Origin: a gamma proteobacterium symbiont of Taylorina sp.
GTDB lineage: Bacteria; Pseudomonadota; Gammaproteobacteria; GRL18
Direction: 5' to 3'
Assembly (NCBI GenBank): GCA_025655455.1
Contig: JAHXIV010000015.1
Location: 40,759-104,758 of the forward strand
DNA: 64,000 nucleotides
The translations under genes were made by a program, and so were the position numbers. This document shows positions 54,812 through 64,000 of the stretch, one piece after another. The notes beneath the pieces are model-generated. The model did no database searches, was not told where the DNA came from, and worked only from the letters and a program-made list of their open reading frames with translations. Position 1 is the first letter of the stretch, and the number at the start of each line of letters is the position of its first letter.

Positions 54812-56358
54812 TGCCTGTACGGACAAAGCCAAATAGTGAAATTGTTGATTTTATGCAACAAATTGAATTATCCATGAATGTTAATTCATTAGTTTATGAT
54901 AATTTGTGCGTATGGCCCTGTATTCGTATGAAAATTAGGGAGTTGTTTTCGCAATCGATTTCAGCAAGCATTTTACAAGCTTCTATTCATGAAAGTAGTC
55001 TTGATATAAAACAACAAAAAGTACTTTTTGAAAAACAGCTAGAGTCTTTAAAACTGAGTATACATAAAAATAATAAAAGATTGGATTGTTTGTTTTTATC
55101 TACACCATACATTCATAGAGATGAGTATGATAATAAAAAATATTGCACTGAATTGGATCCAGTTTATGAGGCAATACAAGCTTCTTCTTATCGTGTTGAA
55201 AAATTTGTATTAGACTCAGATAATCAAGATTATTATCACATGGACTATTCTTTAGATATAGCGACGACTATTCGTCACAATATACTGAGTTTACAGAATA
55301 TAAATCCAAAAAGAATAGAAAATTTTTTACAACTATCTAATGTTGTAAAAAAATTAACAGGAAATAAATTAATACTCAATGAAGATTATTTTATCTTGAT
55401 GATTAAACAAATTATTTCTGCATATGAGTGTTATAAGTTATTGTTTAAGGCTATGAATCCCAGAACTATTCTTTTTAGTTGCTATTATTCAGAAAATGTA
55501 ATGGGATTAATATGGGCCAGTAGAGATCTTAATATTAAGACCATAGATTTACAGCATGGTGGTCAAGGTAATTTACACTGGATGTACTCATCATGGATGA
55601 GTGTTCCTAAAGATGGATATAAATTATTACCTAACTATTTCTTTAATTGGTCTGTTGCCGATGCAGACGAAATTAATCGCTGGGCTGCAAAAACACCACA
55701 GCACACCGCTCTGGTTAGTGGTAATTTATGGCTTAAAAAATGGTTGAGTAGTGACAATAGAAACTACTACCATTATTCAAGTAAAGAAAAAAAATTTGTT
55801 TTTGAAACTCTAAGTAAATATCAGAAAGTTATTTTGATTACCGCAAATGATATCATGCCTCCATTTCCAGAACACTTGCTCCAAGCTATGCGAGAAAATA
55901 CTAAAAACTGGTTATGGATTATCCGCTTACATCCTTTACAAAGAAAAGGTATAAAGTATAGAAAAATGAGAGAAATTTTAGCAGAAAATAATATTAGTAA
56001 TATAGATTTAGATTATGCTAATAGCCTTCCTTTATACATTTTATTTCAACATATTGATAAACATTTAACTTATTTTTCAACTGCTGCCTGTGAATCAATT
56101 GCTTTCCATATAAATACAGCTGTTGTTTCTACTATAGGATTTACTGATTTTAGTAAACTGATAAAAAAGGGAATATTAATAAAGGCTCAAACAGCATCTG
56201 AAATTAGCAGATTTATTAAACAAGATACGCAGAATAAGATGAAAAAAGAGCAGATTAATTACTTGTTTGAGCAAAATCCAATGGGGCTAACGGAAATTAT
56301 TCAAAAAATATTGGTGGAAATAACAAATGAAAGATCAACAGTCCATAGTGTAAATTGA
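54811..56358 (+). CDS. Capsule-type glycosyltransferase-like protein
   Basis: A 515-aa soluble protein. The region DLQHGGQGNLHW near 250 and RLHPLQRKGIKYR near 372, with TYFSTAACESIAF near 420, are like KpsC/CDP-glycerol transferase-type GT-B enzymes that use CMP- or CDP-sugars. The start ATG overlaps the previous stop (TAATG). Likely transfers the finished sugar, but no family name is certain. Confidence 0.6.
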   Translation: MPVRTKPNSEIVDFMQQIELSMNVNSLVYDNLCVWPCIRMKIRELFSQSISASILQASIHESSLDIKQQKVLFEKQLESLKLSIHKNNKRLDCLFLSTPYIHRDEYDNKKYCTELDPVYEAIQASSYRVEKFVLDSDNQDYYHMDYSLDIATTIRHNILSLQNINPKRIENFLQLSNVVKKLTGNKLILNEDYFILMIKQIISAYECYKLLFKAMNPRTILFSCYYSENVMGLIWASRDLNIKTIDLQHGGQGNLHWMYSSWMSVPKDGYKLLPNYFFNWSVADADEINRWAAKTPQHTALVSGNLWLKKWLSSDNRNYYHYSSKEKKFVFETLSKYQKVILITANDIMPPFPEHLLQAMRENTKNWLWIIRLHPLQRKGIKYRKMREILAENNISNIDLDYANSLPLYILFQHIDKHLTYFSTAACESIAFHINTAVVSTIGFTDFSKLIKKGILIKAQTASEISRFIKQDTQNKMKKEQINYLFEQNPMGLTEIIQKILVEITNERSTVHSVN

Positions 56359-56377
56359 ATTGATAAATGTTGATAAT

Positions 56378-57250
56378 ATGAAAAATCCTCTAGACAAAAT
56401 TATTTTAGGTACAGCTCAGTTTGGAAAACACTATGGTATTGCCAATACTTCTGGTCAAGTTGCTCCTGATGAAATAAAAAAAATATTATCAATAGCTTAT
56501 CAGCATAATATAAAGAGCCTGGATACGGCTTCTATCTATGGAAATAGTGAAGAAATTCTTGGGACAATTGGTGTTAAACAGTGGGATGTTATAACAAAAG
56601 AATCATATGTACCTAAGGGTGAATTAGACATTAATTATTGGCTTGAAAGGTCATTTAGAAAAACCCTATCAAAACTATCGCTAGATAGGATTTATGCTTT
56701 ATTAATTCATGAAGCAGAGGAACTTTTCGGTAAGAATGCTGATAATATTTATAGCAGTTATTTAAAACTAAAGAGTACTGGATTAGTAAAAAAGATTGGC
56801 GTGTCAGTTTATAGCGTAGAACAAGTAGAATTTATCTTAGCAAATTTTGATATTGACTTGATACAGTTTCCTTTAAACGTGTTGGACAGAAGAATGATTG
56901 AGTCAGGGGTTTTTGAGCAGCTGAAACACAAAAAAATAGAAGTTCATGCCAGATCAATTTTTTTGCAAGGCTTATTGCTAATGAAAAAAAGACCAAAATA
57001 TTTTAATCAGTGGAAAAGTTTATTTAACCGTTGGCATATTTGGTTAAAAGAGAATAATTATTCTTCATACCAAGCGTGTTTAAATTATGCTCTATCAATG
57101 CCAGAAGTTAATAAAATAATAATTGGTATTGATAGTTACTTACAATTAGAAGAATTAATAAATTTTACCTTTGATGAAAATTTTGATCTTCCTGCTAATA
57201 TATCAAGTAATGATGTTAAATTATTAAACCCCTCATATTGGGAAAAATAG
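56378..57250 (+). CDS. Aldo/keto reductase
   Basis: A 290-aa NADPH-dependent reductase with ILGTAQFGKHYGIAN near 8, LDTASIYGNSEEILG near 45 (Asp and Tyr of the catalytic tetrad), the Lys in VITKESY and the His in LLIHEAEE. No signal peptide. Such genes occur with sialic-type and legionaminic-type loci. It starts at ATG 56378 (or TTG 56360); neither has a good ribosome site. The next gene starts 23 nt after its stop. Confidence 0.85.
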   Translation: MKNPLDKIILGTAQFGKHYGIANTSGQVAPDEIKKILSIAYQHNIKSLDTASIYGNSEEILGTIGVKQWDVITKESYVPKGELDINYWLERSFRKTLSKLSLDRIYALLIHEAEELFGKNADNIYSSYLKLKSTGLVKKIGVSVYSVEQVEFILANFDIDLIQFPLNVLDRRMIESGVFEQLKHKKIEVHARSIFLQGLLLMKKRPKYFNQWKSLFNRWHIWLKENNYSSYQACLNYALSMPEVNKIIIGIDSYLQLEELINFTFDENFDLPANISSNDVKLLNPSYWEK

Positions 57251-57273
57251 CATATATAGATTGGCACTTAATT

Positions 57274-58026
57274 ATGAATAAAACTGATATGATACAGAAC
57301 TATATCTCTAGTCTGGACTCAATTAATATTGAGACTCATGCTAATTGTACGATGGAAAAAGAGCATCCTGAATGTCCTATTCTTATACGCAAAGAGTACT
57401 TTGGTTCTCATCGGCTTGGAATGGATGTTTTACAACGATTGTTAGTTGAATTGGATCAATATGGCTACAAAGGACGAATTGGTTTGCACCACTATAGCGA
57501 ACCACTTATGGACAAAAAAATACTTGATAAAATCAAACTGTGTGTTAAATACTGTCCCAATGCCAAGGTTAATATCTATACAAATGGAGAATTATTAACA
57601 CTTGAGTTAGCTGAAAGACTAATGGATGAAGGTGTTTATTGGTTACAAATTAGCGCTTATTCAAAAAGTGAATATGAGCGATTATCTCAAATATCAGATA
57701 CTTTAAAAATAAAATATCATGATCAAAAAATAGTAGTCACCGATCAAAAACTGGATGGACGAATTAGTATTTATGAAAGATCTAACGTAAATTTAACATC
57801 GGGTTGTCAAATGATCCATGATTTACTTATTATTACTAATAATGGAGAATTACAACTTTGTTGTTATGATTATTTAAAGAAATACCATTTTGGAAATATT
57901 AACATTAATACACTAACACAGATATTAGAAAATAGTAATTTTTTAGAAATGCGGGAAAATTTGATTAAAGGGTATCGCTCCAAATATGATATTTGTAGTC
58001 GATGTAGTCATTCCCGTATGATATAG
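57274..58026 (+). CDS. Radical SAM/SPASM-like protein with altered cluster motif (7)
   Basis: A 250-aa protein with a TIM-barrel-like order similar to the radical SAM genes before it (IGLHHYSEPLMDKKI is the GEPL-like turn, YTNGELL the next strand, ISAYSKSEYERL the next) and a SPASM end with GCQMIHDLLIITNNGELQLCC and CSRC. The C-x3-C-x2-C motif is missing: after ETHAN comes C, then eight residues, then C (HPEC). The cluster may be bound in another way or be lost. ATG 57274 is chosen; the longer TTG frame overlaps the aldo/keto reductase end. Confidence 0.6.
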   Translation: MNKTDMIQNYISSLDSINIETHANCTMEKEHPECPILIRKEYFGSHRLGMDVLQRLLVELDQYGYKGRIGLHHYSEPLMDKKILDKIKLCVKYCPNAKVNIYTNGELLTLELAERLMDEGVYWLQISAYSKSEYERLSQISDTLKIKYHDQKIVVTDQKLDGRISIYERSNVNLTSGCQMIHDLLIITNNGELQLCCYDYLKKYHFGNININTLTQILENSNFLEMRENLIKGYRSKYDICSRCSHSRMI

Positions 58027-58048
58027 ACTTGAATAATAAAGGGAATAT

Positions 58049-58618
58049 ATGAAATCTAGACCTATTTGTGAACTGCAAGAAAATGAAGATAGACATCAGC
58101 AACTAGAAAAAAATATTACTGATATTTATGATTATAAAACTTTGTTGTATGTAGGTGCCAGAGACAATCGGTTTCTATTTGGAGATACCTTTTTTTCTTT
58201 TGATTATAAAATAACTCTAGTTGAGGCATTTAAAAAAAATTGTGATTATTTAGAAACTTTGGATATGATAGATGAAATTCATCATCTTGATATTTTAGAG
58301 CTTAATAAAAGTAGTTTAATTAATAATAAATTTGATATCGTGATGTGGATCCATGGACCAGAACATGTCTATAAAAAAGAGTTTGAAAAAATTTTACCAT
58401 CACTTGAAAAAATTACCAATAAACACTTGGTATTGATGTGCCCTTGGGGTGAATATCCTCAAGGTGCTATATATGGCAATTCCTATGAAATTCATAAACA
58501 AGCCTATTATCCAGAGGATTTTGAAAAACTGGGTTTTAAAACATCAATGCTAGGAACAATGGGTGTTGATGGAAGTAACTTAATGGCATGTAAGAAGTTA
58601 AACGCTCAATTAGTGTAG
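58049..58618 (+). CDS. SAM methyltransferase-like protein
   Basis: A 189-aa Rossmann-type protein. LLYVGARDNRFLFG near 31 corresponds to the SAM glycine loop in a weakened form, then LVEAFKKNCDYLETL, FDIVMWIHGPEHVYK near 94 and LVLMCPWGEYPQG. It resembles methyltransferases of glycan clusters; the altered glycine loop makes activity uncertain. Confidence 0.55.
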   Translation: MKSRPICELQENEDRHQQLEKNITDIYDYKTLLYVGARDNRFLFGDTFFSFDYKITLVEAFKKNCDYLETLDMIDEIHHLDILELNKSSLINNKFDIVMWIHGPEHVYKKEFEKILPSLEKITNKHLVLMCPWGEYPQGAIYGNSYEIHKQAYYPEDFEKLGFKTSMLGTMGVDGSNLMACKKLNAQLV

Positions 58619-58633
58619 TATTTGGAAATAAAA

Positions 58634-59821
58634 ATGAACTATAAAATAATAAGAATCTGTCCCATAGGTTTTATGTTAAGGCGGCAATTATACGTTGAAC
58701 AGCCCAATCTTAAAAATTTATCTTATGAACAACAATTGTCAAATATTTTAAGTGGTTTTTACACTTATGCAGGTGGTTTTAGCCGAATCATGAATGATTT
58801 GGGTAATGATGCACACGAAATTATCTATAATGTAGAGGTTTTACAAAAACAATGGGCTAAAGAGAATCATATAAATCTAGGTGACGGAGAACATTGGCAA
58901 TTAAAAATTGTCATAGAGCAATTAAAAGTAATGAAACCGGATGTGGTTTATATTCAGGGAACAGGCTTAATTACTACAGCTTATCTTGAATCAATACAAG
59001 AACAGTTGCCGTCAATTAAATTATTGGTTCAATATTCAGGTTTTCCTTCGGGCTGGGATGAAATTAGTCCAAAATCCTTGTTATTACTGGGTAGCCCAAT
59101 TATGGTACAACAGGCTTTTAATGAAGGATTAAAGGCTCATTTGGTGTATCACTCTTTTGATCAGCAATTATTAACACATATAAATCAGAGTGGAACCAAA
59201 TATGATTTTACCTTCTCTGGCTCATCAGGTTTTGGTTGGGGAGATGGACATAAAAGCCGATTCTGGGAGTTAGTTAAATTAGCCTTTAATACACCATTAG
59301 AATTATGGTTAGATGAAATGGAAATATTACATAAACAATGTAATGATAATCCATTTGGAAATATAGTTTTAAAGAGCGAATTTACAGATAATATAAATTA
59401 TAATCTGGCTGAATATCCAACTCCACCTTGTAAATTACGTTATTTATTACCACCTGAAAAAAACAATCCATCGATCCATGGTATTGATTATTTTCAGTTA
59501 ATGGCGGATTCAAAAATATCCCTGCATAGACATAGTGATCGTCAGCCTATAGGCGCTATGAGATTATTTGAAGCAACAGGCTCGGGGACTTGTTTAATGA
59601 CTGATAATCAAGAAAATCTATCGGAACTTTTTGAACCAGATAAAGAAATTATTGCCTATGACTCAGTAGCTGAATGTATTGAAAAGATTAATTATTTACT
59701 TGAACATGAGGATGAACGAAAGAAAATTGCTCAAGCTGGACAGAAAAGAACATTATCTGAACATTTGCTTCAGCATCGGTGTGAGCATATTCATGATTTA
59801 ATTTTGAATGCGTTAAAATAG
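58634..59821 (+). CDS. CgeB-like glycosyltransferase
   Basis: A 395-aa GT-B-type protein. The C-terminal half has SLHRHSDRQPIGAMRLFEATGSGTCLMTDN near 295, typical of CgeB/glycosyltransferase family 1-like enzymes found in flagellin and O-antigen loci. ATG 58634 has GGAA 6 nt upstream and is preferred over TTG 58622. Sugar donor unknown. Confidence 0.75.
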   Translation: MNYKIIRICPIGFMLRRQLYVEQPNLKNLSYEQQLSNILSGFYTYAGGFSRIMNDLGNDAHEIIYNVEVLQKQWAKENHINLGDGEHWQLKIVIEQLKVMKPDVVYIQGTGLITTAYLESIQEQLPSIKLLVQYSGFPSGWDEISPKSLLLLGSPIMVQQAFNEGLKAHLVYHSFDQQLLTHINQSGTKYDFTFSGSSGFGWGDGHKSRFWELVKLAFNTPLELWLDEMEILHKQCNDNPFGNIVLKSEFTDNINYNLAEYPTPPCKLRYLLPPEKNNPSIHGIDYFQLMADSKISLHRHSDRQPIGAMRLFEATGSGTCLMTDNQENLSELFEPDKEIIAYDSVAECIEKINYLLEHEDERKKIAQAGQKRTLSEHLLQHRCEHIHDLILNALK

Positions 59822-60062
59822 TTTTAAATGGGGTAAGTTGTTTGTACCATTAATTTAATAATAAACCTGTAACTTTACAAAATTAGGTGATGATGAAAGC
59901 TAGGATGTATTGCAAGAAGCCAATACACAATTGGTAGAAAATTATTATAAAAAAATCATCAATTAGTCCTTAACTCTATCAAAATAGGTGATGTCTCTTT
60001 TAGAGGATTTAGGCAGACTTGAGTGTTATACTTAAATTTTAGGTATTAGGTATATTGATAAT

Positions 60063-60644
60063 TTGAATCTGGTTGATGAAAAATATTTAATGAATAGTAT
60101 GGAAATAAGCCCAAATAGTAATAAAATAATCCAGGAAAGTCTGGAAGTCTATTACTATAATAGTGATCTGATTAAAATAACGAATAATGATTTTAATTGG
60201 TTAAAACAACAGGCAGATAAAAGTAAAGAAAATAAGGCTAGAATTTGTACCCACCTTGATATTAATGCTTCTGTACATGAAATGCTTATTGCCCATAAAA
60301 AGGGCAATTATATTCCCCCTCATCGTCATCCTAACAAAGCAGAATCTCTGTCCGTCATAGAAGGTCGTGCCATTTTTTTTATCTTTAGCTTAGAAGGTGA
60401 AATTAAACAGGCGATTCCAGTCAATACGAAAGAGGGAACTCGATATTTGAGAATTAATAAGGATTTTTACCATACTTTATTGATTGAAAGTGATTATTTT
60501 GTTTATCATGAAGTTGCACAAGGTCCTTTTAATGAATTTAGTCTGCAAATTGCAGATTGGTCACCCAGCTTAAATGATCCTAAAGGCATTAATAAACTTC
60601 TCAATAATCTTCACAATATATCACAACAGCTAAGCTATTCTTAG
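60063..60644 (+). CDS. WbuC-family cupin
   Basis: A 193-aa protein of the WbuC family (cupin-fold metalloprotein in O-antigen loci). The metal region is PPHRHPNKAESLSVIEGRAIFFIF near 86, with further residues ending HTLLIESDYFVYHEV near 139. TTG 60063 gives the full-length frame; ATG 60090 is another option, and the ribosome site is weak for both. A 240-nt gap before it holds only gene debris. Confidence 0.75.
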   Translation: MNLVDEKYLMNSMEISPNSNKIIQESLEVYYYNSDLIKITNNDFNWLKQQADKSKENKARICTHLDINASVHEMLIAHKKGNYIPPHRHPNKAESLSVIEGRAIFFIFSLEGEIKQAIPVNTKEGTRYLRINKDFYHTLLIESDYFVYHEVAQGPFNEFSLQIADWSPSLNDPKGINKLLNNLHNISQQLSYS

Positions 60645-60656
60645 TGGGTATTTAAT

Positions 60657-61769
60657 ATGCATGTAGCTTATTTGGATTTAAGAGTAAATGATACAAAACA
60701 TAGGCAAGCACTGCTCGAATGTTTTTCCAAAATTTTGCAACATGGACTGATCCTTGAAGGACCTGAGCAATTAGAATTTGAACAAAAACTAGCTGAAGAA
60801 ATTGGAGTAAATTATGCGGTAGGTTGCGGATCAGGCAGTAGTGCTTTATATCTTGCACTAAAAGCCTGTGGTATCAAATACGGCGATGAAGTCATTACCA
60901 CGCCCTATACATGGATCATTACAGCCAATGCAATTTCTGCCACAGGAGCAACCCCAGTTTTTGTTGATGTGAAAGATGATTATAATATTGATCCAGATGA
61001 AATTAAAAAACATATAACAACTAATACCAAGGCTATTGTACCTGTTCATATTGCAGGTCATCTCTGTGAGATGGCAAAAATTAATCAGATTGCGGATAAA
61101 CATAACTTATTGGTGATTGAAGATGCAGCACAGGCATTTTGTAGTTCTTTAAATGGTACAAGGGCAGGGGCTTTTTCGACTGCAGCAGCCTTTAGTATGA
61201 ACCCCATGAAAATACTTCATGCTTATGGTGAGTCCGGTGCTATTGTGAGCAATAGTAAAGAAATATTGCACAACGTTAAGCAGCTCCGTCATGCTGGGAC
61301 GATACCAGATCCCGATAAAATAAGTATTAATTTATGCTTTGATATTTCACTTAATCATAAAATGGATACGATTCAGGCTGCTTTTTTGCTTGAGAACTTA
61401 AAAAGAATAAATTCTGTCTGGAAAAAACGTGAAGAAATTGCAAAATTATATGATCGTGAATTGAGTGAATTAGTAACGATACCAGAAATAGCTAATGGCG
61501 AGATTCATGGACGTTATATGTATCTTTTTTCATGCAGAAAAAGAAATGAACTGCGCCTTTTTTTAGAAAAAAAGGGTATTGAAACTAAGATTTTTTACTC
61601 TCCTTTAGTTTGTGATGCTGATGTGTATACTACAAACAAAAAAAAGATTCCTGTTGCTAATGCGAGACGGCTTTTGCAACAGACTATTTCAATTCCACTG
61701 CATGAAAATATGTCAATACAACAGGCAAATTATGTTGTTAGTCAAATTAAAAAATTCTATGGAAAATAA
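60657..61769 (+). CDS. DegT/DnrJ/EryC1-type aminotransferase
   Basis: A 370-aa PLP aminotransferase for nucleotide-keto sugars. IEDAAQAFCSS near 155 supplies the Asp and K185 in PMKILHAYGESGA the PLP Lys. Distinct from PseC by sequence, so a second amino sugar is likely made. Followed by a short gap and a C-methyltransferase. Confidence 0.87.
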   Translation: MHVAYLDLRVNDTKHRQALLECFSKILQHGLILEGPEQLEFEQKLAEEIGVNYAVGCGSGSSALYLALKACGIKYGDEVITTPYTWIITANAISATGATPVFVDVKDDYNIDPDEIKKHITTNTKAIVPVHIAGHLCEMAKINQIADKHNLLVIEDAAQAFCSSLNGTRAGAFSTAAAFSMNPMKILHAYGESGAIVSNSKEILHNVKQLRHAGTIPDPDKISINLCFDISLNHKMDTIQAAFLLENLKRINSVWKKREEIAKLYDRELSELVTIPEIANGEIHGRYMYLFSCRKRNELRLFLEKKGIETKIFYSPLVCDADVYTTNKKKIPVANARRLLQQTISIPLHENMSIQQANYVVSQIKKFYGK

Positions 61770-61812
61770 AATGTTCCCCTCTACAAATTTAAAAAAAATC
61801 AGGTGGTATTAA

Positions 61813-63066
61813 ATGAAGCAAGCTTTTTATACGCGGGACAATTGCAGATTATGTGGCAGTACAAATCTGGAAGTTGTTATTCCACTGGGGCTTAGTCCTG
61901 TTTCAGAAAAATATACCACAACTTCTAACACATCGAAACAAGAGATAAAGGTTCCTCTGGATCTTTATTTTTGCCATGATTGTTCTCATGTTCAATTAAT
62001 TCATATTGTTGAAGCTGATTTTTTATGGTCTGACTTTACTTTTAAAACCGCCAATAACCCTCAATTAGTTAAACATTTTGAGGATTATGCAAATCGTGTC
62101 CTAGCCATAATTGATATCAAAGAGAATGATCTTATCGTTGATGTGGGTAGCAATGATGGAACTTTACTCAAATGTTTTCAGCAATTAGGGAAAATGAATG
62201 TCTTAGGCGTTGATCCGGCACAAGAAATTGCTGCAGAAGCAATAGCCAATAGCATAACTACTAAGATTGATTTTATGAATCATCATACAGCAGAAGATAT
62301 TGTACTTAACTATGGAAAAGCAAAAATAGTTACTGCTAATAATGTTTATGCTCATGCTGATGATTTATCAGAGATGACTCAAGCAATCAAAGAGATCTTA
62401 GATCAGAATGGTATTTTTGTCTTTGAAGTATCCTATCTTTTGGATGTTGTCGATAAAATGCTAATAGGAACTATTTTTCATGAACACCTCAGTTACCATT
62501 CTGTTAGCTCATTACAGATGTTTTTAGAAAAACAGGGTTTACATTTATTTCACGTAGAAAGAGGCTCAGAGCAGGGTGGATCTTTTATTGGTTATGCACA
62601 GTACAAGGATGGTAAACAAGCAGAACGAAGTAGTGTCAAAGAACTTTTAGAATTAGAAAAGAAATATGGACTAAACAAGGTAGAAACTTTACATTATATG
62701 TTTCATCGTCTAGAGGCTGTTAAAGCTGATGTGCTCAAGTTAGTCACTCAAATTAAACAATCAGCTAAATCAATAGCTGGTTTTGGTGCGGCACGCGCAG
62801 GAACAACCTTGCTCAGTTATTTCCAAATTGGTCAATATATGGATTATTTAATTGATGATAATGTTTCTAAACAGGGAAAATTTTCACCAGGAGATAAATT
62901 AGAAGTACTGCCAAGCTCAAATATTTATGAGAAAAAGCCAGATTATCTTCTAATTTTAGCCTGGATTCATGCCGATAATATTATTAAGCAACATCAACTC
63001 TTTATTGATCAAGGTGGGCGATTTGTACGTTTATTCCCTGAGATTGAAGTCGTTGGACAGGAATAA
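61813..63066 (+). CDS. Zinc-binding C-methyltransferase
   Basis: A 417-aa protein of the sugar C-methyltransferase class. It has an N-terminal zinc region (CRLCGS near 11 and CHDCSH near 55), the SAM motif VDVGSNDGTLLKCF near 112, FEVSYLLDVVDKML and the EHLSYHS region near 224, and a C-terminal Rossmann domain with AGFGAARAGTTLLSY near 320. This type adds a methyl group to a keto sugar. Confidence 0.88.
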   Translation: MKQAFYTRDNCRLCGSTNLEVVIPLGLSPVSEKYTTTSNTSKQEIKVPLDLYFCHDCSHVQLIHIVEADFLWSDFTFKTANNPQLVKHFEDYANRVLAIIDIKENDLIVDVGSNDGTLLKCFQQLGKMNVLGVDPAQEIAAEAIANSITTKIDFMNHHTAEDIVLNYGKAKIVTANNVYAHADDLSEMTQAIKEILDQNGIFVFEVSYLLDVVDKMLIGTIFHEHLSYHSVSSLQMFLEKQGLHLFHVERGSEQGGSFIGYAQYKDGKQAERSSVKELLELEKKYGLNKVETLHYMFHRLEAVKADVLKLVTQIKQSAKSIAGFGAARAGTTLLSYFQIGQYMDYLIDDNVSKQGKFSPGDKLEVLPSSNIYEKKPDYLLILAWIHADNIIKQHQLFIDQGGRFVRLFPEIEVVGQE

Positions 63067-63068
63067 TA

Positions 63069-64000
63069 ATGCCAGCTGAAATAAAGTTTTGCCATTGTTG
63101 TCGGCAAGGTCAATTGCAAATAATCAGTGATTTTTCTAAGCAAGCAAGATGTATTGATTTTCGTCATTCGCTGACTGAGTCGCCTGAATCTATAATAAAA
63201 TTTGATTTTGCAATTGCACAGTGTGATACCTGTGGTTTAATTCAATTGCTACAGCCTATTGATTATCAATCCATGTTAACTGAGTTCGATTGGATTAATA
63301 ATAAAGAGCCTGTTCAGCACCATACCTGGATGGCTAAGGATATTTTGCAAATATTAGGCAATGACGAGAATGTCTTATTTTTATCTAAGTATGATCAAAA
63401 AATATTTGATTTAGTCAGTCAAAAAATTGGAAAACGTGCTTTTATTTTAGATAGTACAAAAGATTTGTTGATTGATTCAGACAATCCTCAGCAAGCGCAG
63501 ATACAAAATAAAATCACCCCAGAAATATTTTCAGTTCTTTGTTCACGTTATGGTCATTTTGACCTTATTGTTAGTTGTCGATTATTAGAACATGCACACA
63601 ATAGTTATGGATTTATGAATGCTTTGCGGTTTTTATTAAAACCACAAGGACGTATCATTATTGAAGTACCAGAATCGACTAAAGCACTCTTACAAGGTGA
63701 TATTAGTATGTTATGGGAAGAACATATTAGTTATTTTACCACAGAATCATTAAAATCTAGTTTTTTACATCTTGGACTGCAATTTGAACGATCATGGTTA
63801 TATCCCTATCCGCAAGAAGATGCCATAGCCGCACTATTTTCTGATATCAAACAGGAGGTTAGAAGTATTTTTCCTGCTGTTTCAGGTGAACAAAATTTAG
63901 CCTTAAATTATTTACACAAAATAAGTGTTTTAAAACAAAAAATACAATTTGAATTGATGCATTTTCAAAAACAATATGGTGATATTGTGATTTTTGGGGC
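63069..64000 (+). CDS. Methyltransferase of the same class, cut by the window end
   Basis: ATG 63069 is 2 nt after the previous stop. At least 310 residues lie in the window: an N-terminal zinc region (CHCCRQG near 8, CDTCGLIQLL near 52), a part with FDLIVSCRLLEHAHN, IIIEVPE and WEEHISYFTTE (compare EHLSYHS in the gene before), and a start of the C-terminal Rossmann strand (YGDIVIFGA) at the edge. The classical SAM glycine loop is poorly kept. The 3' end is outside the window. Confidence 0.75.
   Translation, partial: MPAEIKFCHCCRQGQLQIISDFSKQARCIDFRHSLTESPESIIKFDFAIAQCDTCGLIQLLQPIDYQSMLTEFDWINNKEPVQHHTWMAKDILQILGNDENVLFLSKYDQKIFDLVSQKIGKRAFILDSTKDLLIDSDNPQQAQIQNKITPEIFSVLCSRYGHFDLIVSCRLLEHAHNSYGFMNALRFLLKPQGRIIIEVPESTKALLQGDISMLWEEHISYFTTESLKSSFLHLGLQFERSWLYPYPQEDAIAALFSDIKQEVRSIFPAVSGEQNLALNYLHKISVLKQKIQFELMHFQKQYGDIVIFG

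Overview
The window is AT-rich chromosomal DNA that looks like a gammaproteobacterium. This is judged from the gene families only: a CopA-type copper ATPase, CspA, a complete PseB-C-H-G-I-F pseudaminic acid pathway, WbuC and WbqC. No rRNA or tRNA gene was seen and I cannot name the genus. No CRISPR array and no intact insertion sequence was found.

Left part (1 to about 18 kb) is an accessory, partly decaying region. It holds a C13-type (caspase-like) peptidase gene with a lost 5' end and two single-base frameshifts, two N-terminal stubs of tyrosine recombinases, a duplicated 3' gene end, and a response-regulator HD-GYP stub run into a hemerythrin stub. Among these debris are intact small genes: a RlaP-type nucleotidyltransferase, two cold-shock-domain proteins, a discoidin-like conserved protein, and copA. 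The most unusual intact part is a two-gene minus-strand operon (6635-9659). It encodes secreted proteins with an N-terminal IPT/TIG-like domain, a collagen-like Gly-X-Y tract, and a C-terminus resembling the type II secretion pseudopilin GspG. Upstream lie a candidate cyclic-di-GMP-I (GEMM) riboswitch and a small, strongly translated-looking leader ORF that would be coupled to the operon.

Right part (18.07 kb to the end) is one long plus-strand glycan locus, about 46 kb in the window and running off the right edge. Its blocks in order are: (1) pseB, pseC, pseF, pseI, pseG, a formyltransferase-like gene and a PIG-L deacetylase; (2) an opposed sialidase-like gene and a small HEPN-like gene; (3) pseH, then an acyl module made of ACP, SDR reductase, AMP-ligase, LuxE-like acyl-protein synthetase and LuxC-like acyl reductase; (4) a heptose-type nucleotide-sugar block (sugar-1-P nucleotidyltransferase, GmhA-like isomerase, NAD epimerase, an HldE-like enzyme with swapped domain order, a HAD-kinase fusion, and a split transketolase); (5) a carbamoyltransferase and an exceptional array of radical SAM genes, seven in the locus and four of them back to back; (6) a second NeuB-type synthase and PseG-like protein, a GSCFA protein, an aldo/keto reductase, methyltransferases, glycosyltransferase-like proteins, a WbuC cupin, a DegT aminotransferase and two C-methyltransferases.

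None of the translated proteins of the right part shows clear transmembrane segments, and no Wzx, Wzy or initiating transferase was seen. This favours a cytoplasmic glycosylation system, such as flagellin modification, or a locus whose export genes lie outside the window. The best candidate for an undescribed system is the pairing of nonulosonic acid synthesis with an acyl-to-aldehyde (LuxC/LuxE) module, a split transketolase and the radical SAM array. This suggests a heavily remodelled higher-carbon sugar, and the product is inference only.
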